A DNA stretch of 64,000 nt from Fasciolopsis buskii (lineage: Eukaryota > Platyhelminthes > Trematoda > Plagiorchiida > Fasciolidae). The first letter of the stretch is position 1. Every line of letters begins with the position of its first letter. The DNA lies in assembly GCA_008360955.1 (NCBI GenBank), contig LUCM01000822.1, positions 568,798 to 632,797 of the forward strand, read 5' to 3'. A program made the position numbers and the translations under genes. This document shows positions 1 to 12,400 of the stretch, in pieces. Under the pieces are notes generated by a model, which saw only the letters and a program-made list of their open reading frames with translations, searched no databases and was not told the DNA's origin.

Positions 1-1236
1 ATTCTTGACCACAGACACGTTTTAGACACAAGTAACACACCGGTGGCTATAAGATAGGGAAACCAATTAGTCTAATCAACTATTACTAACATGACGTCTC
101 TGTAATCTGCCAGGTTTGTTAGATAAATAGCATAGGAGTTTCGACATATAGCACTTTAATACGTAGCCAAAAAACTTTCACATTATTTGCCTGAGTCCTG
201 TGTCCAAATCATTGGCTTGATGAATATGAACAGCAATAAGGACCTTAACAGAGCGACAAAGGAGAGCATTCAGCTTAAGTAATACCGAATCAAAATACAC
301 ATCTAAATCAAACTTGTTTAATAATTGGGAATATCAAATGAATTTTCTTAAAATGAATTCGGTCATTTTGATTTTTACGAAACGAATGTAGCATGAATGT
401 ATGCATAGAACCAAAATCCCTGGTTTCCTAAATGACGTGTTTGGGTACGTTAAAAATCCGAGTATATATGACAGAAATCGGGATGTTACGGATGACTAGA
501 TGCTTAGAAGACAGTAGCAGTGAGTACCGATTTCCAAGAAACAGACCGGAAAGGTAACTCGATGCGTAAAACATTATCATATTGCTTGAACTTATAACTC
601 TGTTACGGTGATTTCACCGTTTGCCAGTCCAGAAAAAATGGCTTTCGAGCTGAACATTGTACACGTATTTTGACTAAACCGAAAAGGGGGAAAATGTCAC
701 TGCATTATTTTGTGAATAGCTATTGCTAATGGTTGAATTCGAAATTCAAGCTGATTTGAAAAATAATTTTTTGTTGTATTTATATATATATACATATAAA
801 GTATTGTTTTCTGCTTCGGATATTTCGACCTGAACAAATCTTGTGGTCCTCTGAAGCTTTTTGGAACAAATTGGCTGACTCCGTTTTCTCCAATAATGTT
901 TTTGCCCAGTCTTCCTTGCATGTCTCATTTCATTAGAGAAAAATTTCTTTTCAGTTCCACTATTTCCGATATGAACAATCCGTCCAAGCGAACTGTTTTC
1001 ACCCAACTCCGTTGTGCTTGCACTGAAACAATTACAGCTTAAGGCTAAAACAGGCACTCATCACATTGTATAGAACTCTCAGTTGAAGACCGAGTTTATG
1101 CGAAATTGCATTGCGGAGGTGGAAGTCATTCTAACCACAACAATATTTGTCAGAGAACTGATAGATGGACTATTGTAGATTTGATTTAGCAATGAAAAAA
1201 GTCTTTGACCTCAACTTGACTCGAACCAACTTACAG
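1..1236. other. AT-rich DNA, no gene seen
   Basis: Contains a TA-rich run near 780. Two overlapping minus-strand ORFs (697-1057) look like chance frames. Confidence 0.5.
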
Positions 1237-1502
1237 GGACAATGAAAACATTTGCATCACGTAAGCCCTATCTGCAAAGTTGCGAGGCTGCGTCAAACGC
1301 TGTTCAGACATTTCACTTAGGGGACACTGGTAATCAGCCCAATCTGTCCACGTCCACTGGATCTACCGCAGACAGAAGACGGTATTTTTACTCCCACAGC
1401 CAAAATTACCCCGGAACCGAAAAGCATCCAGTAGTTAAAATTCATTGTATTCACACCTGTGTCACATTGAAAAAGACTATGCTCAACAATGGGCAAATAT
1501 AA
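1237..1502 (+). CDS. Candidate exon, Ser/Thr/Asn-rich
   Basis: An acceptor (ctcgaaccaacttacag, ending at 1236) precedes an open frame through an ATG at 1242 to a TAA at 1502. The peptide is polar (QSCEAASNAVQTFHLGDTG, NLSTSTGSTADRRR), unlike most random frames here. It could leave by GTAGTT near 1432 or end at the stop. No family was recognised. Confidence 0.22.
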
Positions 1503-4500
1503 GTTTTGTATAATTTCAACGACTGTGGAACGCAGCCCAAGTCAAATTAATAGTATTCGTGAATGCTAGGTTACACAAGCTTAATTTCGGCACGAACATC
1601 TGAGATTTTTCTGCCACATAATCGACAGCCTTATAGGTGTTCCTGTATGGAAGTGTGGCCGAAAGGCATTCTGCTGCAACGAGTCAGTTAACCGTTGGAC
1701 TCTAAATTTGTGTGCAATGCAGTGGAATTCAACACTGCGCAAGGCTGAAATATTATACCGGGGATGTTCACTGCCCAAAATATTCAAATGGGCAATGTTC
1801 TCTGGTAATCCAGTTACGTTATTGTGCACTTGCAGTTATGTAATCAATGTGCTTACGTAATATCGGGGAGCAATCAAAGAACATTAGGTCACGAATCTGA
1901 CCATTTTTGCCCTCGTCACGCGGCACAGTTCAGGAGCAGGAAAGGCGTCAAAATGCGCGTGGCCTTCATGCAAGAGAGAGTTATGATGGGATTTGCTATT
2001 TCTCATACCCTGGCGAACAGACAGTATGCCAACCTACAATTTACTTTCATTCACATATTTAGGAAACCAATTGCATTGACATTTGTCTCGTAGTTTTGCA
2101 GGCCGATGTACACTTGTGATCGTTCGGAAATCAAACGCAATCGTGGTACTTCATACCCTTAATTTACAGTGAAATGGTCACCAATTAACATCTTGATCAT
2201 TTTGGCTAGAAAATTTGTGCACTTTTTATATCTGTTCTCTTAGTGACCCGGCATCCATTTATAGAAAATAACTCTGCTTGAATTGCAACTAGTGCGTAAC
2301 CGGTATCGAAGCAATATTCTAGGTTTTTTGTACCGCTTTTGTCATCGTTCGTAATTTTAGACCTTTGGATCGCACACTGATGTCGGGTCAAACGAGATGA
2401 TCTTTGCCACTCGAAATAAGACAAAAGTTAATTTTTGTTTGCTACATTAATTGCTATCGATTTTAAAGACAGTTAAGAACATATAGGGACAAAATCCACC
2501 ATTTCCCCCGAGACCGATTAACCGACAGCTAGGCAACACTACACTTTACTCTTATGGTGCCATAAAGGGTAATATGATAAAATTTATTAAACAGCACATA
2601 ATATAGGCAGCGAAAAGTCGAAATGAATAGATATGAACATGCAACGAGTGGACTAACATCATCGCCAACCATATGTGAAATAATTTGAAATGTCAGTTCA
2701 CTTTGGTCGAACCTGCTAATATAAACAAATAAGTGTTCACATCATTCTGATTTAGCTAAACTATTGTTAGAAATCTCATTTTGACCGGCATTCAGCGTCA
2801 AGGATGGTTGAGTGCAGGCTGCGAATTTTCAATTTTTATCTACAGTAAAAACATCTAGACCCCATAATAACAAAAATCAGTGGGCGAAATTGTCAATTCG
2901 GCAGGACACGATGTTTTTTGTCTCTTGAACCGGAGCAACATTTATCTACTCATCACTAGTCAGCATCAATGCATCAGTGAACAAGTATGCACAAATTATT
3001 ACTCGTAGGATATTGCAAACCAGTTTTGTTGTTATTAAAAAGTTACGAACTTATTATGGCCTTTGCAAGCGCCTCATTTATTTTGTTCCCTATCCCAAGT
3101 AAATAACAATAGTGAGAAAACAATGTCAAACGTTATAAAAATAAACCACCTCTCTTCGCCGACTTATTACCACATCTGATCGAATGAGACTTCAAGTAAC
3201 ATAACACCACTCCACATTCCAGGAAAGTCGTTATCATGATGCGTCAGTGGGTGAGGGAAGTCAAAAATAAGTTTAAAATTTTGCTCACTATAATGACTCA
3301 ACGGAGCTGAAATAATTCAGCGCAACATTATTTCTGTCCTTATTACTGACTTATGTTATCGTAAGAGACTTTCGACGCTGCGTATATCAACCATATATCA
3401 GTCAATAACTGTCATAAATTATTATATAGCCCATGTGTTTCGACAAGCGTTCATGTAACTTAGAGTATGATATGCATGAACGTCTAATAGTATGAAACAA
3501 ATCTGCCAGAATTTACCTTTCTGGCCACCCATGAACCCCAATATGCATTGCAAGTGAGATTTTTTCCTAATAAGAACGTCTGTTATTAAACAAGTATAAT
3601 AAGCCAACTACTTGGATTAAATATTAAGTCAAAAACACTGATGCGTACCAAACTGCATCTCAGTCAACGCAGGCAATCAAACTCCAAAAATTGTTTTCAA
3701 CCGATCACAATGAGTCGATAGATGGGAGAACGAAATGAAAACGATTTGCCTACAGTATTGGGTCTCATGTGAACACAGGGAAATAGTGATCTGTCCAAAT
3801 GTCAAAAAGGCTAGATACGGAACATTTTGTGTTTTGAGTGGAAAACTAACCACCTTCTACCAGCTGGACAATTTCCGACTGCCAACTGCAACAGGATCGA
3901 GAAAATAGCACGAAAATTATTAGTCTCCCTTAAATTGCGGTAACGTTGACGTCTGCATCACCGAGACTAAACTGTTTCGTGCAGTTTAGAATAACGCTCC
4001 GTAAGTGGCTACACCGCCCTATTGCAGCACATAAAAGTGCCATTCCTTTGATTCTTTGTAAATTTAATTCCACGGGTTCCGAGCACCCTGTTGAATATCA
4101 GCAAACTGTGTTCGTTTAAATGAGAAGCACCAAAATAATTCTGAGAGTCCAAATGTCACCTGGGATCTTGTTAATGACTACGCTGTGACTAGCATGCAAT
4201 CGGGTACAGCTATAAACTAATCAAATTTTATTAACAAACTAAACGTTTTTGAGGTGCGTTTTTTTGTACTTCTGTCAGATCGACTCAGCGAAAACTGCTT
4301 TATAAAATTACATTTTTCCTACCGAATTTCGCCTAATATCATTCGATCTACGTGCTCCTTATTAAAAACTGTATGCTCGTCTTAATATGGAAAGCCCTTC
4401 ATCGCACTGGACTTCTCTACCTAGGCATTCAAAATTGCACATATCAGTCCGATTGAAAAATTGCATTTGTGATCCGTTATTAGTTTCCAGTTGCGGTATA

Positions 4501-7500
4501 ATAAAAGCATATTTTCTATCATACAAAGGACGACTAGGAGCGAACTTATCAGTATTTCTTCCATCTGTAACATTTGATGTCGTGCGGTTTTGATGAAGAA
4601 CAATTTGATCCGAATATCAAACGCCGACATTTGAATCGAATATTTGTTCGCCAAATTTATGACACCGCACTTTTGTCCTCACGATCATTAAGACAATCAC
4701 AACAATGAGTATACCTTATAATGCACTTGTTCGTGGGAGTTTCCATGCTTTCATGTACACAATGTAAGCATTTGGAATTTTGTATATACCCCGCCCAAAA
4801 GCAACCCAAATTAATGCCCGGGCAAAATAAAATGGATGTGATAAGCACCACCTCGAATGTCAAACGCAGTAGAATGAAGACCTCGTGCTGTCCGAATGAG
4901 ATGCTTATCGGCCATACTTTCACGTGATTGGAAATTGCTTCATTATTGGTTAGTTCGCAGCCGAAGACGTTCCGGAAAACATTGAAAAAGTCTATTCTCG
5001 GCTCCGGGATTATCAAGCATATGCAGACAATAAATATATATTCATTTGCTTCGACGTATCTAAATATAAGGCTTGAATGCGTAGTAGGCATATTTAAAAA
5101 CAACATTGTGGCGCCTTTTGACATTCAGATATGACTTCTTGCTCGAGGTTTCAATATAGAATATCGAAAAAGCAAAGCATATATATATATGGCAGATACG
5201 AATAAGTTAAGGTTGTATGATATTGTTACCCGCTGTGGATAGAGTGTAAAATGATCGAAAGTCTGGCCAAAACTAAGTGGACAGTAGAAAAACTTGGCAA
5301 ACGGCAGCGCATGCTCATATGGTGGCCTAAGCTTTTCGATTACATTATTAACGTGTCTTCAGTTGGAAGATGAAAGCTTTTAAACTTCAATGGGTGCTGA
5401 TTTTTCTGATAAAACAACTGGTGCCTGAGCATGTACTCATGCCAATGTTCCGATACAATTCGCCACTTTCGCCTGTCGAATAATTAGGATGGCGGCAGCT
5501 TACCAAATGTAAGCAGCCTTGCTGAAGCCATGTTTAATCATGTAAACATTTCTTGACGGCACCGCCGAGGCTGAACAAAAACAATGGGAGAGAGACGCCA
5601 AAGCGGCGCTTTTTGATTCTGACAGCTACTTCGTATCTAATAATGAAACTCGAAAAAAATCCAGTGTGATTCATGCACATTTTGGTCAAACCGGTGTCCG
5701 TTTATCACCAATGAAATATACCGCTAAAAGAAAAGAAAAAATTACAAAGAACTTCAGTTTGATTATACCAGTTAGACCATAATAAGGTTTTTGTAGCCAA
5801 TATTGCGCTTGATATTATCACAAGGTCGAAACAAAGCCTGACGTACACAATGGGTTTTGTGGGAAACCTGTACATTCAGTGGAATGCATAACCGGGGCCA
5901 GGTGCGAAATCCAAAACACAAAAGGTTTGGTAGATGGTGCAGCTTTCTGGCAGAATTCTCTATAAAATCAATGTTCTGGACCAAGAGGGCAGTAAACTCA
6001 GTGCCCATGGGCACAGCTAAGAACAGCAGCAGTTCAGTTTTGTTACACTTGCAAATTTATCCAGTTGCTAAATTTTCGGCCGACCCAGTAACACAAGTAC
6101 ATCCCACCAAAGAGTCGTGCTTGCAATTATCGACGAATGTCTACTGTTTATGCGTTAGAAAATTTTGTCTGGAATATTTGGTCTTTGCCTTCACCCGGAA
6201 ATTACAAAACTAAGCACCGCTATTTGTAGCCTGGATCACATACATTAGCTTCTTATTGTTCGAGTCTTCCTTTTCGAACAAAACGGTAGAGAGAAGACTT
6301 AATTGTAGAAATCGATTTTTGTTAAAACAGGTCGGTTCAAAAATAATCACACTGAGTGTCCCGCACACTCCGCTGGTAGGAAATGAATGATCAAGCTGGT
6401 TTGACCACACATTAGGTTTCTTCCTCTATACCCTGCTTATTCAGGTGAAGATAGCCGGATTTGTTTTGACAATAAGTGACGAGTGCGACATCTGAAAAAT
6501 ATTATATGATCTCTATCTTGAAATTTGTTCGTCTTCACGATGATCTGGCGCGTGATGACAAGAAATAATTTACTCGTGTTGAACTATATGACATTGGCGA
6601 AACAACGTAAATTGCATCTTTTTGAATAATTTTCTCGTCCATTTCGCTTTTTAGGTTTTATCCTAGAGTTGGTTACTTTTAGCTCTTCCATTAATTGAAT
6701 TTATATACACGTATATGTACATTTAAAAACGTGGGAGGCTAAGTACTCAGTGTTCTTTGCAAGCAAGGCATGTGAGTTTGACACAGACCAGCAATTGAAG
6801 GCTCCCTGCATGCAATGTTTTTGTCATGTGCAATTAATCACGCGCTTTCTGGAGTGTGCTATTGTTCTGATGACATTTATGCGCAAACCTCAGAACAGCT
6901 ACTTGTTAATCAATGTGTTACGTGAAACTTAATTACATGGAACTCACAACACCTGTAAAGTAGGATCATTTGCCGGGGATGGATAAAAACAAATTCATTT
7001 TGTTCCTGATGTTTCCTTAAATTGGCAGAGATAAAAAGGTAAAAAAAATTGTGAAAGACGACACCCTACGCAAAGATAGAAATGTCAGCATTGCACTCGG
7101 TTCAGTCGTATTACATCCACGCACTTAGGAAATAACTATTTCTCTTATTCGTATGTAAAATAATAAATAAGTGGCACGTTGTAGATTTTAGAATCGATCT
7201 TTCATCTGTTCATTTTGCCAGTGCATCTTTAAAATACGTCCCCATAGTTTTGTATTTTGGAAACCATATATGCTAACTAATGCAGTCAAGCGGAACCAAC
7301 GAGCAAATGCATCTGAACGAGACGTGCTAAACTAATAAACTATGAAAGGCAGAAACTTTCGTTGTTCGAGTTTGAGGGAATCTGTGCACTTACTATTATT
7401 TGGTGGATTAGTTGAGACAATGGTCATTCTGAGGTCACACAACAAAAATCTGTAGAACCGGGTGGGGTTATGTGAAATTTTACACGTTAATTTTGTCGGT

Positions 7501-8098
7501 AATCACAAGTGTTGCATCATTTTGCCACGCCAAATCACTGAGTGAAGTGCTTTCAAGTTATTGAATGGAGACCTACTTTGAGACACGTTAACTGGTTGCT
7601 TACACGGCAAATTCAAAAGGGCTGGTATACAAGCAACATTGTTTTTTTATTGATTTAGTAAAAGCAGAATAAGGGGGCCAATTCCCAATCATTTTCTATT
7701 TCGTGGATAAGTCCATCGATGATGCGAAATGCATTCCTGAATGACACACCTCGAAAAAATGAACAATTGTACCCGTTCAAACCGCATATCATATGGCACT
7801 AAAATTGTCAGTAATTTCATATTTTCAATTGATAATTAGATCAAACCAGAGAGATTTTGTGCTTGACCACCATCATTGAGAATGTCCACCGGGACTTCCC
7901 AATTCACGGAATAACGGAAGTCTGGAGGATTGGGGAGATGAAAATGAACCATGGTAAAACTGCCACTCATTTAGTCATGCCAAATTTGTTATTTCTGCAA
8001 TTTTGTTTTGGTTTTGTCATGAAGAATAGCTTGTACCAACACTTTGTTTGCAACACTTCCCTTCCCTTGAACAATTCCTAACATTCGATTTAATCCAG
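1503..8098. other. AT-rich intergenic DNA, nothing assigned
   Basis: Chance-length ORFs only, including 155 aa at 4657-5124 (minus) and 118 aa at 5857-6213 (plus). Neither shows a motif, domain or convincing splice context. Confidence 0.45.
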
Positions 8099-8269
8099 GC
8101 GATGATGACTAACATCCAAAGACACAAAGGATGTTCTCTTTTTAAAACGGCAATCAAAAGTACGCAATTGATAAGACCACGGGGCAAATGCAACCGATAT
8201 CTACTTGGCAAGGACTCAGATTCCGGGCTTGATAAATTTTTCGCTGCATCAGGATGCCAAATGATGTAG
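8099..8269 (+). CDS. Candidate terminal exon upstream of the secreted-protein gene
   Basis: A good acceptor with a branch-like CTAAC (ctaacattcgatttaatccag, shown to 8098 as ttcgatttaatccag) opens a phase-0 frame of 56 codons. It is basic and polar (for example KSTQLIRPRGKCNRYLLGK) and ends DKFFAASGCQMM. The opposite strand is also open here, so chance cannot be excluded. It might be a neighbour's last exon. Confidence 0.22.
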   Translation, partial: AMMTNIQRHKGCSLFKTAIKSTQLIRPRGKCNRYLLGKDSDSGLDKFFAASGCQMM

Positions 8270-8871
8270 AACAAAAGATTAATTTAGCAATATGTGTTGA
8301 TCCGGTTGACAACTAAGTGCCAAACGAGTAAACCATGTCCGGTGACAGTATGTACTTGCTAGGCTGTTGATGTGGACTGTTTCATGCACCCTATGTCATT
8401 TTAAACGAAATCTTTTTTTAACATTGTGTTCCAATTGCGACATACTTTTGCTTCCTGATCCAAAATCTAACGGAACCACCGAAGATAACTGAAGGCTTTA
8501 GTAGGCTCCATAGCTACATCCGTTGTAAAGCACGGTCAATCGAAATTTTAGTGAATATGCACTGAACAAATTGTCGTTATGGCTTGTCATCAAATAAACC
8601 ATTGTTTATTTCAATTTTCACTTAAACAATTACTGTCATTTAGTAGCTTATTCCTAAACATTTAGTAAAACTTGTCCAGTGATGATATTTCGATACAAAC
8701 GTACATTTTGTGACAGGCCTCTCGGGTTTCAAGCCCTTTGATAAAAGGACATGGGAAATGTCACTGTATGGAAGCATTTATCCTTGCCCACATTGTCTAT
8801 TGAAAATCCATGACTAATTTTGTAATATCCGAGGCTTCAGGTTTACCTCATTTAGCTACATCATCGGCCTT

Positions 8872-9472
8872 ATGAAAGAGAAGCAATTCGATTGTCCATT
8901 TCATTTCGACATCGTGGATAGGATATGTTCAATTCCTGTCCAAAATATTTCTGTTCTGCTAATTCTCGGTGCAGTCTTTGGAGGTGTCGTCCCACTCGAA
9001 GAAGATCGTCTCCCTTTGGCTTCGACGGTCGAGGAATTTCTTACAACAGACGACAACCATCCCGACTTGCTTTGGACAAACCCGAGGAAGCTCAATAACG
9101 AATGGATCAGGAATCGGTCACCAGTGTATAGATATCACTCGATTTATGATCCATCTTTTCAACAAATGAATTCAAACAAAGAGACAAATTTTGAAAACTT
9201 GGCGCCTCATTGGCAAACGATGAGAGCAAATAAACGCCTAGAATGGCCGGAAGAAGTTCCGAGACACAAAAAGATTCCTGAAAATGAAATCTGGGCAACG
9301 CCAGTCATACCCGGTGATCCTAGTGATCTCCGAAAACCTCGAATGGTCTTAAGAAGGTCGTACGAGGTCGGCAGTCATCAGAAATTCGATGAAGACTACG
9401 CTGGCGAATCATCATCCCGAAGACACACCGGTGTTGAGGGACGGCATAGCAATTTGGATCGCCATGCTGAAG
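8872..9472 (+). CDS. Exon 1 of the unrecognised secreted protein
   Basis: This is an open frame of 200 codons plus one base. A 25-residue polar N-terminus is followed by a hydrophobic core and VVPLEEDRL, a plausible though long signal peptide. The body is rich in Asp, Glu, Arg, Asn and Trp-Pro motifs (for example LEWPEEVPRHKK and NEIWATPVIPGDP), unlike random ORFs here. The donor is AAG|GTAGTA at 9473. Read-through adds GSTSDK and a TAA. Confidence 0.6.
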
Positions 9473-12400
9473 GTAGTACAAGTGACAAATAAAAGTATTT
9501 TATGAAACAAGATTACGTTGATTGAGCAATTTGAAGTCACATTATTATAGCACTTTGAGAGATGAAATGTTTTGTTGTGACCAAATGCAATTTCAAGCAC
9601 ATTCAAAGAGAGGTGTTCATACCAGTAGTGACCTGGATCGATGCACAATCACTATCTCAAAATTTGACACCTTGTAGCTGTGAAAACCGGGCTTCAAGAA
9701 ATGTTATGATGGAAGCCGGACGAAGAACACTGTAGGGCAAACTGGAATGGTTCTGTAACCCAAGCTGTTCCCCATAGCATGCAATCGTGCATCTCGTTTA
9801 AGAGATCTGTGACAAGTTCTTTCCAGCTGTGCAGAACGCAATTCTAAACATACTATAAACAAGCGCATGCTGTACGTTGCTCGTGCACGAAAGTAATTGA
9901 TGGAAATTTTGTTCCCTGATTATAAGGCTGCATTTAAGCCTTTGGCTGCATACCGCCTTCTAAACCCTTACGGAAGGAAAAACGAGTGCAAACTCTTCGT
10001 AATCCGTTGAGTTTTTGCCCATGGGCCAGATCTGATTTCGCAATGGAATCACAGCCGCAAACTGCGTGTTGGGAAAACCATTTTATTGAACAAAGTAATC
10101 TTATCATCTATAGGGTTAGTAGGCCCAGGTTTTATCGCTGATTCGGCGACTGTCGGCTCACTACGATGCACTAATAGTGGAAATCGCACGTAGGTCTACG
10201 TCACTCCTATCAGACCTAAATGCACTGGGGCCCCTAGGGTGTGAAATGACGCTACAGCTGCATTCACAATTAAACTCAGCCAATCGAAAATGTAATTGAG
10301 GAGTGCCTTTCATGATTGTGAAACCAAGGAGAAATGATTTCCTTTGAAGAATCAACGCTCAGTTCGCCTTTAAGAAATCATTGAATCATTGTAAAACGAC
10401 TTCATTTCTGTTGGAGTTTAGCAGCCGTGAACATCTACCAGGCCAACACTGGGATGTAAAGGTTATGCCATGGTCCACCTGCTCAGACCGTCAGCTGATT
10501 GGCTGATTGCTCTATTGAAATATCGCCGATCTCAACATAAAACTTTCGCTGTAAGGTTGATGGTATAGTGGGCAGTTTTATATGGCCTGAAAAACGTCAG
10601 CGAGACACATATTTACTGATATTTTAATATTTCCTCGTGAAACTAATTATTTCCTCACGTTGTTCTTTCCACCAATCACACATATGCATTTATATACATT
10701 CACTGGCGCATTTACTCGTTTCTGCAGCCAAAATGCACGCACGACACTCGATGTATTGTTGCTTTGATAATATTTTGAGAACATGCTCGAATAAGTTCTT
10801 TTGTTACTAGGAGGAATGAACAGGTTATCGCGTGCGCACTAGATTATCCAGGTGTGACAAAAACCCCGAATCACGTGACAGTATGTAACACGGAATTAAA
10901 TGTGATAAGATGAAAGCATTTTGTCGACGAGACTAATCTAGGAACGTTCCTTGTCAATCGAATAATTAACCCCTAATTGTGCCTTCGTACGCAAAGCTAA
11001 AAGGGAAACCCGTAAGTATTCACTAAAAGCGAAAGCGTGAATTGCTCCAGATAATTTTTTCGTACATAAAACTCAATTGACTATTTGATGAAATGCAGTT
11101 CACTGCATGATATGCTCCTATGAAAAATTAGAATTTTTATGGAATTCGGTTGTATCTTTCAGGGGCTTCACGAGTATTATACTGTGAATCACAAAATAAG
11201 GAACAACTTAGTAGTGCGGTCGAGCTAAAACCCTGAGATCTGTCCAATTTGTAGTCTTCCCGTTTTACGATTTTTCGCATGACAGAAATCCATTTAGCTG
11301 TGGATTAATGCAGCTTCCTTCTAACCACTTCGGAAACACCTTTTCGTGGAGCTTCATAAAAGTTTCTGTCCAAATGAACCGCTGTCAGCATCTCATCCGT
11401 TGTCCACATATTTTGCGGAATTCAACATTAAGATGAACCAACAAACGTTGCGTCCACGTTCCGCTAATAGCTTCGTGACAGGTGAAAAAGACGATTAAAT
11501 AAGTTCCGTCCATCGTATGCAAAATTAACTATTTTTTGTAGTTATTTTTGACACACTCATGGATGTCTGAATAAAAGATTTTGTGAAGCACTAAGTAGCT
11601 GCTTTCCCTAAGAGCACATGAATTGATCAATAAAATGTCATCCGTGAGCTTAAGGAATGAAAATCTATCATTTCGACTGCCACGGGTAGTCTTTCTCAAG
11701 GCACGTTTTACAATTGCAATTGCATATTACATCTACCAAAAACGCTGTTATTAACATTTTATCATTCACAATTAAAAACCAGTGCATGGCGCATCGATTT
11801 TTCGATACACTCCTTGCATCATTTGGTCCTGAAAATTTATCGCTTTCGATATTATTTTATTTCTTTTTCAGACTACATTACCAGTAGAACAATCTTAAAA
11901 TCGGTACGTTTATAATAATGCTATACAAGAAACTCGGAAATTAGATAGCTGATTTATACGGTTTGGTTTCTTATCAAGTGGTTTTTCACGATCCATTCAG
12001 TAGGCAGACAAATCCAATTATTGTTGTCATGGGGCTTCTTGTACCCAGAACCTTTTTCGCTTTGACAACGAGGCCAGATTAGCATCTTAAAGTTCAGGAA
12101 TTCAAAGATTCTGTCTTATGTTTTTTTGGTATCCACATCTATTGATCATAATGTCGTGATTAATTTAACTCACCGCCTTGGTTTTCCTGGGCCTTGAACG
12201 TGTTGATCGTAGTGTCTTTCAGAACACGGTGGGACAATTTCACATTTTGACTTTTTCTCAGCTCTAATCCTTATTATAGTGATCCAACAAGTTCTGTTCA
12301 CTTTGTGAACTTTTTGGACTTTCTGGATTCTAGTAGCATCCTAGCAAAACCAGAAAGATTTGGGAGAAAGATCACGAGCTCTGAATACTGATGGACGGTA

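Larger units (their letters stand above)
9473..11871 (+). other. Intron 1 of the secreted-protein model
   Basis: 2399 nt, GT..AG. Holds the alternative AATAAA at its start and a 41-bp dispersed motif at 11671; otherwise featureless AT-rich DNA. Confidence 0.4.

Noticed and set aside
4657..5124. 155-aa minus-strand ORF with open plus frames opposite
   Set aside because: No motif, no splice or poly(A) context, and hydrophobic/Cys-rich composition as in other chance frames.
5857..6213. 118-aa plus-strand ORF, also open on the minus strand
   Set aside because: Some polar stretches look coding-like, but neither strand gives a recognisable family or convincing splice sites.
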